Assembly (NCBI GenBank): GCA_963626085.1
Contig: CAVFVJ010000011.1
Coordinates: forward strand, 1 to 42,962
Direction: 5' to 3'
Source of the DNA: Colivivens sp963626085
GTDB taxonomy: Bacteria > Bacteroidota > Bacteroidia > Bacteroidales > Bacteroidaceae
Length of the DNA stretch: 42,962 bases
Shown here: positions 7,531 through 15,306 of the stretch, in pieces
How positions within the stretch are numbered: position 1 is the first letter of the stretch
Layout: the number at the start of each line of letters is the position of its first letter
Program-made: the position numbers and the translations under genes
The notes under the pieces: model-generated
Database searches by the model: none
What the model was told of the DNA's origin: nothing
What the model saw: the letters and a program-made list of their open reading frames with translations, nothing else

Positions 7531-8025
7531 TTACTTTGCAAACACAGTCTTTATCTTCTCAGTAGCTTGAGCGTAAGCCTTCTCCCAGTCGGTATCGAGA
7601 GAGAATGGAGTATATGTCTGCTTGTCATTCACGTAGACATATGTCACTTCCTTATCATCATCACCAAAGAGAGGATTCTGTAGCGAAGCGTCACGGTAGA
7701 CCTTTATTACCTCTAAGCGTTTCTCTGTAGAGATAGCCCTAGCTTTTATCACATTGGTCTCGAAGTCAGTGATGAAAGAAGCCAGGTTTACCGCCTGTGA
7801 GTCGTAGAAATAACTGTCTTTGGTCAATTTACGCTTCTTCACCTGATTGGAAATGTAGTTCAGTACAGTAACCTTATACTGGTTAATCTGAATCTGCTGG
7901 TCATTAGACGCAGCATTATTCACCACGCTGGTGGCATTGTCGAATACTTTCTTGTAAAGACTCTGGGCACTTGCAATCGAAACTGAAACAACCGCCAAGA
8001 GTAAAGTCAGAAATACTTGTTTCAT
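7531..8025 (-). CDS. Small secreted protein of unknown function
   Basis: The 164-residue product has a signal peptide (residues 1-20, cut after SIASAQ) and is otherwise soluble and Lys/Asp rich with predicted helical stretches (NQYKVTVLNYISNQVKKRKL; FITDFETNVIKARA). I do not recognise a family, although the architecture is common for conserved periplasmic proteins of Bacteroidales. It converges on the tRNA gene, its stop codon lying 14 bases from the CCA end. It has its own promoter at 8054-8084 and no obvious terminator of its own. Confidence 0.75.
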   Translation of the reverse strand: MKQVFLTLLLAVVSVSIASAQSLYKKVFDNATSVVNNAASNDQQIQINQYKVTVLNYISNQVKKRKLTKDSYFYDSQAVNLASFITDFETNVIKARAISTEKRLEVIKVYRDASLQNPLFGDDDKEVTYVYVNDKQTYTPFSLDTDWEKAYAQATEKIKTVFAK

Positions 8026-8053
8026 TTTATTCCCTTAATTAGTTTAACTGATG

Positions 8054-8084
8054 CAAAGGTAGATTCTTTTTGTGTAATCCACAA
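8054..8084 (-). promoter_or_regulatory. Promoter of the small secreted protein
   Basis: On the minus strand TTG (8084-8082), 20 bases, then TACCTTTG followed by CA (8061-8054). Full match to the Bacteroidetes consensus, leader about 20 bases. Confidence 0.8.
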
Positions 8085-8275
8085 AACAATCCAACGGAAA
8101 AACGACACACAGACAACTCGATTTCCATATTATTAACGTTTACTCAGGTAAAACCACATTCCTGAGCATACTCATTCTGAATTCCAGAACTATAGTCAAC
8201 CCCCTAAAGGATTAACATAGGTAAAGTCGTGCTTTTAAGCAGTAGAAATTGTAACTTTGCATAATAGGAATCTCC

Positions 8276-8355
8276 GTTCCGTACTACGGAACGCACATTC
8301 GCAAGTTCGGAACCGCCGTTCCGTAGTTCGGAACGCACATTCCGAACTACGGAAC
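8276..8355. repeat. Cluster of palindromic GTTCCGTA / GTTCGGAA elements
   Basis: GTTCCGTA (8276-8283) and TACGGAAC (8285-8292) form an 8-bp palindrome with a one-base spacer. Then 8318-8333 (GTTCCGTAGTTCGGAA) and 8340-8355 form a perfect 16-bp inverted repeat with loop CGCACA. The segment GAACGCACATTC occurs twice (from 8289 and from 8331), and a third half element GTTCGGAAC sits at 8305-8313. No gene is seen: the minus-strand frame across it gives only repetitive Arg/Ser/Val text. This resembles a REP-like intergenic repeat. Confidence 0.75.
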
Positions 8356-8553
8356 GGAACTTTCTCATAGGGACAAACATACTTTCATACTGTTCCACAT
8401 ACAACTTTAACCTACAATAGACAAAACTGCCTATCGTTGCGACGCATGAAGCCAGTAGTCCATATACAAACAATTAACTCCGCCAATGGCTGGAGAATAG
8501 CCTTATAAGAGTAAAAAAAAAGAGGAGTGCACATGAAAGTACAAATTAATTCG
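8356..8553. other. Intergenic DNA before the his run, no gene seen
   Basis: This is the rest of the 545-base gap between the small secreted protein and hisH. It holds a small hairpin at 8478-8495 (CTCC GCCA a TGGC t GGAG) and an A9 run near 8513-8521. The part from 8085 to 8275 likewise has no gene, but has a -7-like TAACTTTG at 8252-8259 without a matching -33 element. Confidence 0.5.
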
Positions 8554-8561
8554 TAACTTTG
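8554..8561 (+). promoter_or_regulatory. -7 element of the his promoter, very short leader
   Basis: TAACTTTG followed by CA at 8554-8561 is a strong -7 element, but no TTG lies 19-21 bases upstream, so the -33 element is poor. Transcription would start near 8567, only a few bases before the hisH ATG at 8571, which implies a leaderless or nearly leaderless message. Confidence 0.55.
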
Positions 8562-8570
8562 CACCCTATT

Positions 8571-9167
8571 ATGAATGTAGCTATTGTAAAATACAACGCA
8601 GGAAATATTTTCTCCGTGATGAACGCACTCAGGAGATGTGGTGTGGTTCCGACCTTGACAGACGACTTCGAAGTGTTGCAAAAAGCGGACAAAGTGATAT
8701 TCCCGGGACAGGGTGAGGCAAAGACCACCATGACCTACCTGAAGGAACACAATCTCGACAGTCTGATAAAAGGACTGCGGCAGCCAGTGTTGGGGATATG
8801 CATCGGGATGCAACTCATGTGCAGACACAGTGAAGAGGAAGACACCGACTGCCTCGGCATATTCGATGCAGACGTAGTGAAGTTCCGTCCAGAAAGGAAT
8901 GAGGACAAAGTACCACAGATGGGTTGGAACACTATTGAAGACACTCGGACAGACCTTTTCAGAGGCTTCGACAGACCAGAGTTCGTGTATTACGTACACA
9001 GCTACTGCGTCCCTCTGTGCAAAGACACGATAGCGACAACCGACTATATCCACCCCTACAGTGCCGCCTTGCACAAGGATAATTTCTATGCCGTGCAGTT
9101 CCATCCTGAGAAGAGTGGAAGCGTGGGCGAACGGATATTGGAAAACTTCATCAACATCGGACTATGA
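8571..9167 (+). CDS. hisH: Imidazole glycerol phosphate synthase, glutaminase subunit HisH
   Basis: The 198-residue class I glutamine amidotransferase frees ammonia from glutamine and channels it to HisF for imidazole-glycerol phosphate formation in histidine synthesis. The catalytic nucleophile is Cys77 (LGICIGMQL), with His178 and Glu180 (VQFHPEKSG) completing the triad. Length is normal. I chose ATG 8571 because the product then begins MNVAIVKYNAGN, as in other HisH, and because the upstream TTG lies within the -7 promoter element. It overlaps hisA by four bases (ATGA), indicating translational coupling. Confidence 0.96.
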   Translation: MNVAIVKYNAGNIFSVMNALRRCGVVPTLTDDFEVLQKADKVIFPGQGEAKTTMTYLKEHNLDSLIKGLRQPVLGICIGMQLMCRHSEEEDTDCLGIFDADVVKFRPERNEDKVPQMGWNTIEDTRTDLFRGFDRPEFVYYVHSYCVPLCKDTIATTDYIHPYSAALHKDNFYAVQFHPEKSGSVGERILENFINIGL

Positions 9168-9895
9168 TAGAGATAATCCCTGCTATTGACTTGATTGACG
9201 GTAAGTGCGTGCGCCTCACCAAGGGCGACTACGGACAGAAAACCGTGTACAGCGACAGTCCGCTGCAGATGGCACAGCTGTTCGAAGAGAAAGGAATCAA
9301 GAGGCTACACCTCGTGGACCTCGACGGTGCCAAGTCGAAGCACGTGGTCAATGACAAAGTACTTAGAGACATCTGCCGTCATACCTGCCTCACAGTAGAT
9401 TTCGGTGGAGGAATCAAGAGCGACGAAGACATACAGAAAGCGTTCGACGCAGGAGCCGCAATGGTCACAGCTGGAAGTATCGCTGTCACATCACCCTCGA
9501 CTGTGGTTGGTTGGATTAAGCGGTACGGAGCGGACAAGATAGTGCTTGGAGCCGACGTGCTCGATGGAAAAGTGAGAATCAATGGTTGGAAAGACAACGG
9601 AGGCACAGACTTGATGACACTCCTCACCGACTACACGCACAAAGGAATTAGGAACGTACTGTGTACCGACATAAGTAAGGACGGGATGTTACAGGGTCCC
9701 AACACCCCACTCTACCGACAAATCATGGACACCTTCCCGGACTGCCACCTCATAGCAAGCGGAGGAGTGAGCAGCATCAACGATATAGTAGAACTCGAAG
9801 AGGCAGGAATACCCGCTGTCGTGTTCGGCAAAGCCATCTACGAAGGTCGGATTGACCTCGACAAGCTTTTGGAAACGCTCAAAAAGAAAGGATAG
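9164..9895 (+). CDS. hisA: Phosphoribosylformimino-AICAR-phosphate isomerase HisA
   Basis: The 243-residue (beta/alpha)8-barrel isomerises ProFAR to PRFAR, the substrate of HisF-HisH. Asp9 (PAIDLIDGK) and Asp131 (LGADVLDGK) are the expected acid-base pair, and the phosphate-binding stretches VDFGGGIKS and IASGGVSS are present. The gene starts inside the hisH stop codon and ends five bases before hisF. Confidence 0.96.
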   Translation: MIEIIPAIDLIDGKCVRLTKGDYGQKTVYSDSPLQMAQLFEEKGIKRLHLVDLDGAKSKHVVNDKVLRDICRHTCLTVDFGGGIKSDEDIQKAFDAGAAMVTAGSIAVTSPSTVVGWIKRYGADKIVLGADVLDGKVRINGWKDNGGTDLMTLLTDYTHKGIRNVLCTDISKDGMLQGPNTPLYRQIMDTFPDCHLIASGGVSSINDIVELEEAGIPAVVFGKAIYEGRIDLDKLLETLKKKG

Positions 9896-9900
9896 ACTAT

Positions 9901-10656
9901 ATGCTGGCAAAACGGATCATACCATGTCTCGACATCAAGAACGGACAGACCGTGAAAGGTGTCAACTTCGAGGGACTTAGGGAAGCGGGCGACCCCATCG
10001 AGCTGGGTAAAGCCTACAGTTGTCAAGGAGCCGACGAGTTGGTGTACCTCGACATCACAGCAAGTCATGAGGGCAGAAAGACTTTCACGGAACTGGTGGG
10101 ACGCATCGCACGCGAGATCAACATACCCTTCACCGTGGGAGGAGGCATAGGAGAACTGGCAGACGTAGACCGTTTGCTCAATGCGGGAGCCGACAAGGTG
10201 AGCATCAACTCGGCTGCACTACGCAATCCCAACCTCATCGACGAGATTGCGCGACACTTCGGAAGTCAGGTATGCGTAGTGGCGATAGACGCTCGACACG
10301 ACGGAAACGACTGGACATGCTATCTCAACGGAGGACGCTTGGCTACCGACAGGCGACTCGTCGAATGGGCAAAGGAAGCCAACGACCGTGGAGCAGGAGA
10401 GATACTGTTCACCAGCATGAACCACGACGGAGTGAAACAGGGCTTCGCCAACGATGCACTGGCACAACTCGCCTCCACACTCACCATACCCGTAATCGCA
10501 TCGGGTGGAGCAGGAAAGATTGAGGACTTCAGAGACGCGTTCACCATAGGGAAAGCCGATGCAGCACTGGCAGCCAGCGTCTTCCATTTCGAAGAAATAA
10601 AAATAAGAGAACTAAAGGAATATCTGAACGGACAAAATATACCAATACGACTATGA
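9901..10656 (+). CDS. hisF: Imidazole glycerol phosphate synthase, cyclase subunit HisF
   Basis: The 251-residue (beta/alpha)8-barrel takes ammonia from HisH and turns PRFAR into imidazole-glycerol phosphate and AICAR. Asp11 (PCLDIKNGQ) and Asp130 (VVAIDARHDG) are the catalytic pair; FTVGGGIG and IASGGAGK are the phosphate loops. It overlaps the next gene by ATGA at 10653. Confidence 0.96.
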   Translation: MLAKRIIPCLDIKNGQTVKGVNFEGLREAGDPIELGKAYSCQGADELVYLDITASHEGRKTFTELVGRIAREINIPFTVGGGIGELADVDRLLNAGADKVSINSAALRNPNLIDEIARHFGSQVCVVAIDARHDGNDWTCYLNGGRLATDRRLVEWAKEANDRGAGEILFTSMNHDGVKQGFANDALAQLASTLTIPVIASGGAGKIEDFRDAFTIGKADAALAASVFHFEEIKIRELKEYLNGQNIPIRL

Positions 10657-11264
10657 CTATAGATTTCGACAAGATGAACGGCATCGTGCCTGCCATCATA
10701 CAGGACGATAAGACACTTAAGGTACTGATGCTAGGATTCATGAACGAGGAAGCATACAAAAAGACTGTGGAGACGGGCAAAGTAACATTCTGGAGTCGCA
10801 CGAAACAGAGACTGTGGACAAAGGGGGAAACGAGCGGAAACTTCATGGAGGTGGTATCCATCACTAACGACTGCGACAATGACACCCTATTGGTCAAAGT
10901 CAACCCTACTGGTCCTGTATGCCACACCGGAGCCGACACCTGTTGGAACGAGGTCAACGACAACCCCATCATGTTCCTCACAGAACTGCAGCGATTCATC
11001 AACCAGCGTCACAACGAAATGCCTGAAGGCTCGTACACCACAAGCTTGTTCAAAGAAGGACTGAGCCGCATGACACAGAAAGTGGGCGAAGAGGCAGTAG
11101 AACTGGTCATTGAATCTATGAAGGGAGACAACGAACGGCTAATATACGAAGCATCCGACCTATTCTACCACCTCATCGTACTGCTCACCTCTAAGGGACT
11201 TAGCATTGAGGATATTGCACGAGAACTCATGGAACGGCACGATCCAAACTGGCATAAGCACTGA
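10653..11264 (+). CDS. hisI: Bifunctional PRA-CH / PRA-PH protein HisIE
   Basis: The 203-residue fusion carries two early steps of histidine synthesis. Residues about 1-105 are phosphoribosyl-AMP cyclohydrolase (FWSRTKQRLWTKGETSGNF; metal-binding NDCDND and CHTGADTC with Cys74, Cys90, Cys97). Residues about 108-200 are the helical phosphoribosyl-ATP pyrophosphohydrolase with the MazG-like VGEEAVELVIE and EASDLFYHLIVLL. Its start overlaps the hisF stop. The other his genes (hisG, D, C, B) are not in the window. Confidence 0.95.
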   Translation: MTIDFDKMNGIVPAIIQDDKTLKVLMLGFMNEEAYKKTVETGKVTFWSRTKQRLWTKGETSGNFMEVVSITNDCDNDTLLVKVNPTGPVCHTGADTCWNEVNDNPIMFLTELQRFINQRHNEMPEGSYTTSLFKEGLSRMTQKVGEEAVELVIESMKGDNERLIYEASDLFYHLIVLLTSKGLSIEDIARELMERHDPNWHKH

Positions 11265-11299
11265 ACAAGTGGATGGGATAAAATAAAAACAGACAGACC

Positions 11300-12091
11300 A
11301 TGTTGATAGAATACAAGAATGTCGGAGTGTACCAGGAAGCACAAGAAGTGCTCAATGGAGTGTCAATCACTATCGATGAAGGTGAACTCGCATACATCAT
11401 CGGTAAAGTCGGTTCTGGCAAGAGTTCGTTTCTCAAGACTCTCTACGGGGAACTGCCTATTCACGAAGGAGAAGCGAGTGTCATGGGACATAACCTGACC
11501 AGTCTGAAACGGAAGCACCTACCGGAACTCAGAAGAAAACTGGGAGTTATCTTCCAAGACTTCCAGTTGCTGACTGACCGCACTGTGGAGGCAAACCTCA
11601 AATTTGTGCTCAGAGCTACAGGATGGAAGAACAAGGTGGAGATAAAGACCAGGATACAGGAGGTGCTGGACCTCGTAGGCATGAGCACCAAGGGATACAA
11701 GTTGCCAAGTGAGCTGTCGGGCGGAGAGCAACAACGAATTGCCATCGCCAGAGCAATACTCAACCACCCCAAACTAATCCTTGCCGACGAGCCAACAGGA
11801 AACCTCGACTCAGAAACGAGCAGACGGATTACAGAACTGCTACAGAGGATTGTAAAGGAACAAGGATCAACTGTAGTGATGATCACGCACAACACACACC
11901 TGCTGGATGAATTCCCAGGCAGAGTATTCGAGTGCAAAGACAAGAAACTCACCGAACTCACTGGAACAGAAATCGAGAAAGAGGAGATTGAGGTGATTGA
12001 AGACGAGATAAAGGACGAAAGGATACAGACTTCCGACGACATGGACATCATTGAAGACCTTGTGGAAGTAGGAAACAAAACAAGACAATAA
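11300..12091 (+). CDS. ftsE: Cell-division ABC ATPase FtsE
   Basis: The 263-residue ATP-binding protein should pair with the membrane protein FtsX to control septal peptidoglycan hydrolases. It shows Walker A (GKVGSGKSS, residues 35-43), Q-loop (IFQDFQLL), signature LSGGEQ (139-144), Walker B (LILADEP, 159-165) and switch His197 (MITHNTH). Beyond about residue 218 there is an acidic tail (many Glu/Asp and Ile), about 40 residues longer than the E. coli protein. No ftsX is beside it; the next gene is lysC 12 bases downstream. A LolD-like lipoprotein or other ABC role cannot be fully excluded, but the length and short ABC core fit FtsE. Confidence 0.85.
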   Translation: MLIEYKNVGVYQEAQEVLNGVSITIDEGELAYIIGKVGSGKSSFLKTLYGELPIHEGEASVMGHNLTSLKRKHLPELRRKLGVIFQDFQLLTDRTVEANLKFVLRATGWKNKVEIKTRIQEVLDLVGMSTKGYKLPSELSGGEQQRIAIARAILNHPKLILADEPTGNLDSETSRRITELLQRIVKEQGSTVVMITHNTHLLDEFPGRVFECKDKKLTELTGTEIEKEEIEVIEDEIKDERIQTSDDMDIIEDLVEVGNKTRQ

Positions 12092-12103
12092 ACGGAAACA
12101 GAT

Positions 12104-13426
12104 ATGAAAGTATTAAAGTTCGGAGGAACCTCTGTGGGTACTCCCCAAAGGATGAAAGAGGTCGTCGCACTAGTCAACGACGGCAATCAGAAGATTGTGG
12201 TACTCTCGGCAATGTCGGGCACCACGAATGCACTGTATGAAATCGCAGACTATCTCCACAAAAAAAATCCGGTAGGAGCCAACGAGAACATCAACAAGTT
12301 GGAAGATAAGTACATGCAGCATGTAGAGGATTTGTATACTACCGACGAATACAAGAAGATTGCAACAGACTTCCTGAAGACCGAATTCAACTACATCCGT
12401 TCGTTCACCAAGGGGATATTCACCATGTTCGAGGAAAAGATTATCGTTGGACAAGGAGAGATTCTCAGCACCAACATGGTTACGTTCTACATGCAGGAAC
12501 AGGGTATCAACGCCATCCTGCTGCCGGCACTTGAATTCATGAGAACTGACAAGAATGGAGAACCCGACCTTGACTATATCCGTGAAAAGATTAAACTACA
12601 ACTGACAGAGAACCCGGACAAGGATATATATATCACCCAGGGATTCATCTGCAAGAATGCCTACGGCGAGGTGGATAACCTACAAAGAGGCGGTTCCGAC
12701 TATTCGGCATCACTGATAGGAGCAGCTGTCGGAGCTGAGGAGATACAGATTTGGACTGACATCGACGGTATGCACAACAACGACCCACGTTACGTGGACA
12801 ACACCGAGCCAGTCAGCCAACTCAACTTCGAGGAAGCATCGGAGCTGGCTTACTTCGGAGCCAAGATTCTGCACCCTACCTGTGTGCAGCCTGCCAAATT
12901 CGCTGGCATACCTGTGAGACTCCTGAACACCATGGACCCCACTGCCCCTGGCACTATCATAAGCAACAGGACACAAAGGGGAATCATCAAGGCTGTAGCT
13001 GCCAAGGACAACATTACTGCCATCAATATCACGTCGAGCCGTATGTTGCTCGCCTACGGTTTCCTCCGCAAGGTGTTCGAGATATTCGAGACCTACAAGA
13101 CAAGCATCGACCTCGTGACAACAAGTGAGGTGGGTGTGTCCGTGTCCATCGACAACACCAACAACCTGAGTCAGATTCTCAATGAACTGAAGAAGCTGGG
13201 AACGGTAACCGTGGATGTCGACATGTGCATCATCTGTGTAGTGGGCGACCTCGACTGGCACAACATCGGCTTCGAAGCTCTCGCGACAGAGACCATGAAG
13301 GAAGTGCCTGTCAGGATGATCAGTTACGGAGGCAGCAACAACAACATATCATTCCTCGTGGCAGCAGCGGATAAGAAGAAGGCTCTTCAGTCACTGAGCG
13401 ACCACCTGTTCAAAAGCCAACAGTAA
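12104..13426 (+). CDS. lysC: Aspartate kinase (monofunctional)
   Basis: The 440-residue enzyme phosphorylates aspartate, the first step to lysine, threonine and methionine. The N-terminal amino-acid kinase domain begins VLKFGGTSVGTPQRM and includes LQRGGSDYSASLIGAA and the aspartate-binding EIQIWTDIDGMH. Two ACT-type segments follow (about residues 300-440), containing SIDLVTTSEVGVSVSID, consistent with feedback control by lysine. No homoserine dehydrogenase domain is attached. It sits 55 bases before lysA, so the first and last lysine-pathway enzymes are neighbours. Confidence 0.95.
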   Translation: MKVLKFGGTSVGTPQRMKEVVALVNDGNQKIVVLSAMSGTTNALYEIADYLHKKNPVGANENINKLEDKYMQHVEDLYTTDEYKKIATDFLKTEFNYIRSFTKGIFTMFEEKIIVGQGEILSTNMVTFYMQEQGINAILLPALEFMRTDKNGEPDLDYIREKIKLQLTENPDKDIYITQGFICKNAYGEVDNLQRGGSDYSASLIGAAVGAEEIQIWTDIDGMHNNDPRYVDNTEPVSQLNFEEASELAYFGAKILHPTCVQPAKFAGIPVRLLNTMDPTAPGTIISNRTQRGIIKAVAAKDNITAINITSSRMLLAYGFLRKVFEIFETYKTSIDLVTTSEVGVSVSIDNTNNLSQILNELKKLGTVTVDVDMCIICVVGDLDWHNIGFEALATETMKEVPVRMISYGGSNNNISFLVAAADKKKALQSLSDHLFKSQQ

Positions 13427-13481
13427 AGCGGCAGATGGCAGAGTCACCACAACAATAACGAATAAAGGCAAGACACGACAC

Positions 13482-14651
13482 ATGACACCAAAAGAACTGT
13501 TCACCAAACTCAAAGACATCGACACACCTTATTATTATTATAATACGGAACTGCTGAGACAGACACTCCACGAGCTGAACAAGGAAGTAGCAAAGTACGA
13601 CAACTACCACGTTCACTACGCCATCAAGGCCAACGCCAACTCTACAGTGTTAGCACTGATAAAGGAAGCCGGACTTGGCGTGGACTGTGTGAGCGGAGGT
13701 GAGATCGAGACGGCGGTCAAAGCTGGATTCGCACCTGAAAGCATCATGTTCGCTGGAGTGGGCAAGACAGACAAGGAGATCGCTACTGGACTCAACAAAG
13801 GCATCGGTTGCTTCAATGTGGAAAGCATACCCGAGCTGGAGGTAATCGACGAGATTGCTCAGAGCATGGGTAAAACCGCCAATATTTGTCTGAGAATCAA
13901 CCCTAATGTGGGAGCACATACGCATACAAACATCACCACGGGATTGTCCGAAAACAAGTTTGGCATTGACCTCGCCCACATGATTGGAGTGATAGACAAG
14001 GCAAAAGCCATGAAAGGCATAAATGTCGTGGGACTACACTTCCATATAGGAAGCCAAATCCTCGAAATGGATGATTTCGTGGCACTCAGCAATAAGATAA
14101 ACGAAATACAGGATTTACTCGACCAACACGGTATCAGTGTCAGAATCATAGATGTGGGAGGAGGACTCGGAATCGACTACGAAGATCCAGAGGCACACCC
14201 TATTCCACAGTTCAAGGATTACTTCGAAACCTATCATAAGAACCTCAAACTCAGAGAGGGACAGGAACTGCATTTCGAATTGGGACGTGCGATAGTAGGA
14301 CAATGCGGCAGTCTCATCACAAAAGTGCTGTATGTAAAGGACAACACTGACAAGAAGTTTGCCATCGTCGATGCCGGGATGACAGAACTCATACGTCCTG
14401 CCCTCTATGGAGCGCACCACAAAATTGTGAACCTCACGAGCGAGAGCACACCTGAGACCTACGATGTGGTCGGTCCGATTTGTGAGTCAAGTGACGTGTT
14501 CGACACTGGAATCCAACTGAACGCCACCAAACGTGGTGACTTGTTGGCAATACTCAGTGCAGGTGCGTACGGAGAAGTTATGGCCTCACAATACAACTGC
14601 AGGAGTCTGCCTAAAAGCCACTCGGACAAAGACATAATGACAGAACAATAA
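13482..14651 (+). CDS. lysA: Diaminopimelate decarboxylase
   Basis: The 389-residue PLP enzyme of alanine-racemase fold type III converts meso-diaminopimelate to lysine. Lys49 (HYAIKANAN) is the PLP lysine; the glycine-rich phosphate loop is VDVGGGLGIDY in function (seen as IDVGGGLGIDYE); C-terminal CESSDVF, GAYGEVMASQYNCR carry substrate and dimer contacts. It lies downstream of lysC in the same direction and probably on the same message. Confidence 0.95.
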   Translation: MTPKELFTKLKDIDTPYYYYNTELLRQTLHELNKEVAKYDNYHVHYAIKANANSTVLALIKEAGLGVDCVSGGEIETAVKAGFAPESIMFAGVGKTDKEIATGLNKGIGCFNVESIPELEVIDEIAQSMGKTANICLRINPNVGAHTHTNITTGLSENKFGIDLAHMIGVIDKAKAMKGINVVGLHFHIGSQILEMDDFVALSNKINEIQDLLDQHGISVRIIDVGGGLGIDYEDPEAHPIPQFKDYFETYHKNLKLREGQELHFELGRAIVGQCGSLITKVLYVKDNTDKKFAIVDAGMTELIRPALYGAHHKIVNLTSESTPETYDVVGPICESSDVFDTGIQLNATKRGDLLAILSAGAYGEVMASQYNCRSLPKSHSDKDIMTEQ

Positions 14652-14712
14652 GAGTACGACGTTGATTGGCATCAATTTTGTATGTCATCAAGTAAACAAA
14701 AAGCCGTAAATT

Positions 14713-15291
14713 ATGAAAGAGAAAGAAAACAAGAAGGTAGAAATCACGGATAAAGAGACTGAGGAGCAGACCAAGACAGGTGTCTGCAATCCGGAAGACA
14801 ATGGGAATGAATCCAAACAGGAGTGCAAGGACGAGGAGGAAAGCGAACTGGACAAGGCCAACAAGAAAATCGCAGAACTTGAGGACAAATACCTAAGACA
14901 GGTCGCAGAGTTCGATAACTTCAGGAGACGTGTCATGAAAGAGAAGGCAGAGCTAATTCTCAACGGAGGCGAAAAGGTGCTCACAAACTTTCTCCCTGTG
15001 GTGGATGACCTTGAAAGAGCACAGCAGCATATGGCAAACGCGACTGACGTGAAAGCTCTCAGAGAGGGGATTGACCTCATCATCGACAAGTTCAAGAAAA
15101 CCCTGAAGTCACAAGGTGTGGAGGAGATTGAAACCAAAGACAAGGACTTTGATGTCAACTACCATGAGGCAGTCACCATGGTACCAAGCGAGAACGATGA
15201 GCAGAAAGGTAAGATTGTAGACTGCATAAGCAAAGGATACACTCTGAATGACAAAGTGATAAGGTACGCCAAAGTGGTCGTGGCCAATTAA
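14713..15291 (+). CDS. grpE: Nucleotide exchange factor GrpE
   Basis: The 192-residue protein stimulates ADP release from DnaK. Residues 1-60 are highly charged, continuing into the long dimerising coiled coil (KANKKIAELEDKYLRQVAEFDNFRRR), and the C-terminal beta domain holds the conserved NYHEAVTMVP and GYTLNDKVIRYAKVVV. It is 15 bases upstream of dnaJ. dnaK is absent here. I could not find a clear promoter in the 61 bases after lysA, so heat control, if any, may act elsewhere. Confidence 0.95.
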   Translation: MKEKENKKVEITDKETEEQTKTGVCNPEDNGNESKQECKDEEESELDKANKKIAELEDKYLRQVAEFDNFRRRVMKEKAELILNGGEKVLTNFLPVVDDLERAQQHMANATDVKALREGIDLIIDKFKKTLKSQGVEEIETKDKDFDVNYHEAVTMVPSENDEQKGKIVDCISKGYTLNDKVIRYAKVVVAN

Positions 15292-15306
15292 CCATACTTA
15301 TAAATA

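Noticed and set aside
7440..8025. Integrated element at the tRNA-Pro gene
   Set aside because: No integrase and no duplicated tRNA 3' end were seen; the neighbour is an ordinary secreted protein with its own promoter.
8204..8473. Minus-strand frame with Arg/Val/Ser repeats over the palindromic cluster
   Set aside because: Its repetitive product simply reflects the inverted DNA repeats; no start context, no conserved domain.
8559..8570. Upstream TTG start for hisH
   Set aside because: The codon lies inside the -7 promoter element and would add four residues not expected in HisH; ATG 8571 is preferred.
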